NCBI GenBank assembly: GCA_014904845.1
Contig: MU119202.1
Coordinates: 930,001 to 994,000, forward strand
Length of the DNA stretch: 64,000 nt
Source: Acephala macrosclerotiorum
Lineage: Eukaryota > Ascomycota > Leotiomycetes > Helotiales > Mollisiaceae
Direction of reading: 5' to 3'
The notes under the pieces: generated by a model
The model's input: the letters and a program-made list of their open reading frames with translations, nothing else
What the model was told of the DNA's origin: nothing
Database searches by the model: none
In this document: piece after piece, positions 62,001 to 64,000 of the stretch
Position numbering within the stretch: position 1 is the stretch's first letter
Layout: each line of letters starts with the position of its first letter
Program-made: the position numbers and the translations under genes

Positions 62001-62238
62001 TGGAATACGTTCGAGCGCCGATGCTTTTCCCTCGTCGAGTCGAATTCGTTGCATCCAGCTTGGCAGTGAAAACGAGTGCAGCGGAAGCATCAGGCACGGC
62101 CTTAAGCTGTTGTAGCTGCTTCCTCTCATCGTCAGTGAGGACGCTTCCGAACTCTGAGAGCGCAATTTCGAGCGAATTTGTCACGGGTCCATTGGTGTTA
62201 CCAGTGCGAGGTGTGCTACCAAGAGCGATCACAGACAT
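59059..62238 (-). CDS. NLR-type receptor: unknown N-terminal domain, NACHT, winged helix, ankyrin repeats
   Basis: Seven exons, 62238-61897, 61828-61632, 61577-61327, 61280-61107, 61060-61036, 60985-60413 and 60364-59059, give 955 residues. The N-terminal domain (about 1-185: ARPDIAALVWGSVKL, ANITSYFESLADLF, LFPNSPPLRESICIFHASIVQ) is the one Pfam lists, from memory, as DUF7708 in fungal NACHT proteins. A coiled linker and LDSLSTYAHLTNFHQTRKKR...STWL precede Walker A TGKLGSGKT (about 319-327), FPRFDD, Walker B LYIVIDALDE (about 415-424), winged helix (WAAAAKRALTLDELREAL), and about three ankyrin repeats (856-955). Exon 5 is only 25 bases, and the following 50-base intron begins GC. The TGA at 61630-61628 is removed by the intron 61631-61578. 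Fungal NLRs act in non-self recognition and regulated cell death; the role here is inference. Confidence 0.82.
59089..59345 (-). repeat. Near-identical ankyrin-repeat coding units
   Basis: Two units (start of match 59091 and 59193) share almost every base over about 50 positions (caacctctaagtggccgc onward), and a third, more diverged unit starts near 59298. The spacing is 102 and 105 bases, that is 34 and 35 codons. The encoded unit is GRTALQAAAEGGHLEVVQRL plus LDAKADVNA. Confidence 0.85.
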
Positions 62239-62828
62239 CCTGGGCCCGTTGTAGTCGGCCGCAGTCAACCATGCGCGACGTACTCGAGTAGTCCTTAGCA
62301 AGCGAGCTAGTGATAGAGAAAAGTGCCGCGATAGACGAAGGCAGCGTAGAGAACAACACAAAATGGAAGATAATATTTCCCGAGAAAGGAAAGATAGCCT
62401 CAAGGCGGAACATGAGAAGATGGAATGAGGCTGTGGGCACCACGTCTGCGGCCTCGTGGGCTCTGTTCATGGGCTGAGCTGCGGGGTTGACATGTCTGTA
62501 AGCCACACGAAGCAACACACCCAGGCCACACATCCAGTGCATCTCGCAGATATTTCTCAACACTGATAGGATGTGGCTTGCGTTATGGCTCAAGCACGAT
62601 ACGGGTTTGTCTACCGCTAGAAGAAGCGCCTGTTCTGGTCCTTCAGGCAAAGTTAGAAGATAGAGCATCGGCATCGCCACCGAGATACCTTTCCTTTGAC
62701 ATCGCACTCGAGATTTGGTAAGTTCCAAGGCACTTCTCTCGTATCTCACCACTTCTTCTTGTCTTCTCTTGTCGTTCTCTTTAATGGAGACAAGCTACTA
62801 GAATCTATGTATCTCATCACCCTTGACC
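62239..62828. promoter_or_regulatory. Divergent promoter, NLR / sugar dehydrogenase
   Basis: 590 bases between opposing starts. Both strands have open frames through it (antisense extension of the NLR frame), but no ATG there is better placed than 62238. Confidence 0.4.
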
Positions 62829-63921
62829 ATGAAGCTCTCACTCAGCCTCAGCCTCGCCAACGCGGCTCTGGGAGCTGTCTTCTCCAGGGCAGTCTCGGCG
62901 GCGACTTGCAACCCCAAGCCTTCTTATCCTACACCCTTAACAGCTGATGGCTGGCAAGCGCAGCTCGTTGCGACAGGTTTAAGTAAACCAAGAGGTATTA
63001 TATTCGATACGAGTGGAAATCTGCTACTTGTGCAGCAAGGCTCTGGAATTGTGCATCTAGCATTCGATGATGGCGGCAGTACGTGTTTGGATGTATCTAA
63101 GAAGACGTTCTTAATCAATGCCACTGCCGTGAGCGTTGTTCCCCAATCCGCATTCGCAGAGACTGATACCATACAGCTCAATCATGGCATCGCGCTCTCT
63201 AACGATGGCAAGACCCTCTATGCTTCCTCCTCCGAAGCGGTCTTCTCGTGGTCCTACGATGCTTCTGCAGTAACAGTCAGCGATACGAATCAGACGTTGG
63301 TTACAGGAATGACCAACGACGACCATACAACCCGCACACTCATGATGTCGCAGAAAGCGCCTGGCATATTGCTGGTCAGCAGAGGCAGTACCTCAAACAT
63401 CGATACCGAAGCAGAGCTTCTCAGCAGCGGACACTCACAAATCAAAGCCTTTGATCTGAACAATGTCAGTTCCTCTGCACCTTACGATTTCGATACACAA
63501 GGCAGATTGCTTGGTTGGGGACTTCGAAATTCGGTCGGTGTTGCAGAAGAGCCTACCACAGGAGGAATCTACAGTGTTGAGAACTCGGCTGATGAGATAG
63601 ATCGCGCTGGAGTTGATATTCATCAAAACAACCCAGGTGAAGAAATGAACTACCATGGTTTCCTCAATGCCTCGACGGAGAATCAAGGAGGGAACTACGG
63701 GTACCCGCTTTGCTTTGCACTTTGGAATACAAGTATCCCGGATCTAGGGAGCCTGAAAGTTGGAGACCAATTTACTCTGGATCAGAACGCAACGCTCAAT
63801 GATACGACCTGTCAAACGGAGAAAGTCAGTCCAAGGTTGACGTTCCAGACCCATATGGCACCTTTGGATATGAAGTTCTTGCCCAATGGAACAGAAGCTT
63901 ATATTTCTTTCACGGATCTTG
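62829..63921 (+). CDS. Secreted PQQ-type sugar dehydrogenase (AA12 / L-sorbosone dehydrogenase-like), 3-prime end outside window
   Basis: First exon of 364 codons, ending at a likely donor (CTTG-gtaatg, 63922) with the intron running off the window. The signal peptide is MKLSLSLSLANAALGAVFSRAVSA. The mature start is ATCNPKPSYPTPLTADGWQAQLVATGLSKPRGI. Six-bladed propeller features of the glucose/sorbosone dehydrogenase fold are present: GIIFDTSGNLLLVQQGSGI, LNHGIALSNDGKTLYASS, GRLLGWGLRNSVGVAEEP, ENSADEID, NPGEEMNYHG and GGNYGYPLCFALW. This matches the fungal AA12 pyranose dehydrogenase group that may feed electrons to extracellular oxidases. Quinone dependence is inferred from family. Several N-glycosylation sequons (NAT, NQT, NVS, NAS, NTS, NDT) fit secretion. 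Confidence 0.85.
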
Positions 63922-64000
63922 GTAATGCTCCCACCTCTCCTCTCCCATCGTGTCTCTTTTCTTCAATCCCTTCTCTCTTCTATCATGAACCACTCTAACA

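Noticed and set aside
1..64000. CRISPR array, rRNA, secondary-metabolite cluster or bacterial-type operon
   Set aside because: No regularly spaced identical repeats with spacers, no rRNA sequence, no PKS/NRPS/terpene signature; gene structure is eukaryotic throughout.

Overview
The window is nuclear DNA of a filamentous ascomycete (Pezizomycotina; a leotiomycete is my best guess, but this is not proven). The reasons are compact GT-AG introns of about 45-110 bases with CTAAC/CTGAC-like branch sites, nearly every gene broken by one to six of them, long 5-prime leaders, and proteins whose closest families are fungal (PEX20, Zap1/ZafA, CRH cell-wall transglycosylase, GH2 beta-mannosidase B, AA12-type sugar dehydrogenase, NACHT-ankyrin NLR). 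I rebuilt exon structures by hand from splice signals and reading-frame continuity. Coordinates are outer CDS limits, with exons listed in the evidence.

Layout. 1-16.2 kb is a dense housekeeping block: gluconokinase end, branched-chain 2-oxoacid dehydrogenase E2 (-), ATP10 (+), GOS1 (-), RPL35 (+), a Zap1-like zinc regulator (-), a small putatively myristoylated protein (+), PRP5 (-) and a mitochondrial HMG-box protein (+). Several are divergent pairs sharing 0.2-0.4 kb promoters. 17.5-23.4 kb carries a ferric reductase and beta-mannosidase B. 23.4-27.9 kb has no intact gene and holds tandem and dispersed repeats plus a coding-like fragment. 27.9-42.5 kb has a CRH-family GPI-anchored glucanosyltransferase, an MFS transporter, an F-box-like protein, SEC13, PEX20 and an unrecognised charged protein. 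42.5-48.3 kb has a degenerate tandem repeat, two uncharacterised secreted proteins and a 2-oxoglutarate oxygenase. 48.3-54.1 kb is a gene-poor stretch. 54.1-64 kb has a 1156-residue serine-rich disordered protein, an NLR (N-terminal unknown domain, NACHT, winged helix, ankyrin repeats) and, divergent from it, a secreted PQQ-type sugar dehydrogenase cut by the window end.

How they fit together. Most genes are unlinked core functions (mitochondrial metabolism and assembly, secretion, splicing, peroxisome import, metal homeostasis). No biosynthetic cluster, CRISPR array, rRNA or convincing tRNA was seen. The most unusual item is the NLR at 59.06-62.24 kb. Its Walker A motif lies on a 25-base micro-exon bounded downstream by what must be a GC-AG intron, and its ankyrin units are nearly identical at the DNA level, as expected of a fast-evolving fungal recognition receptor.
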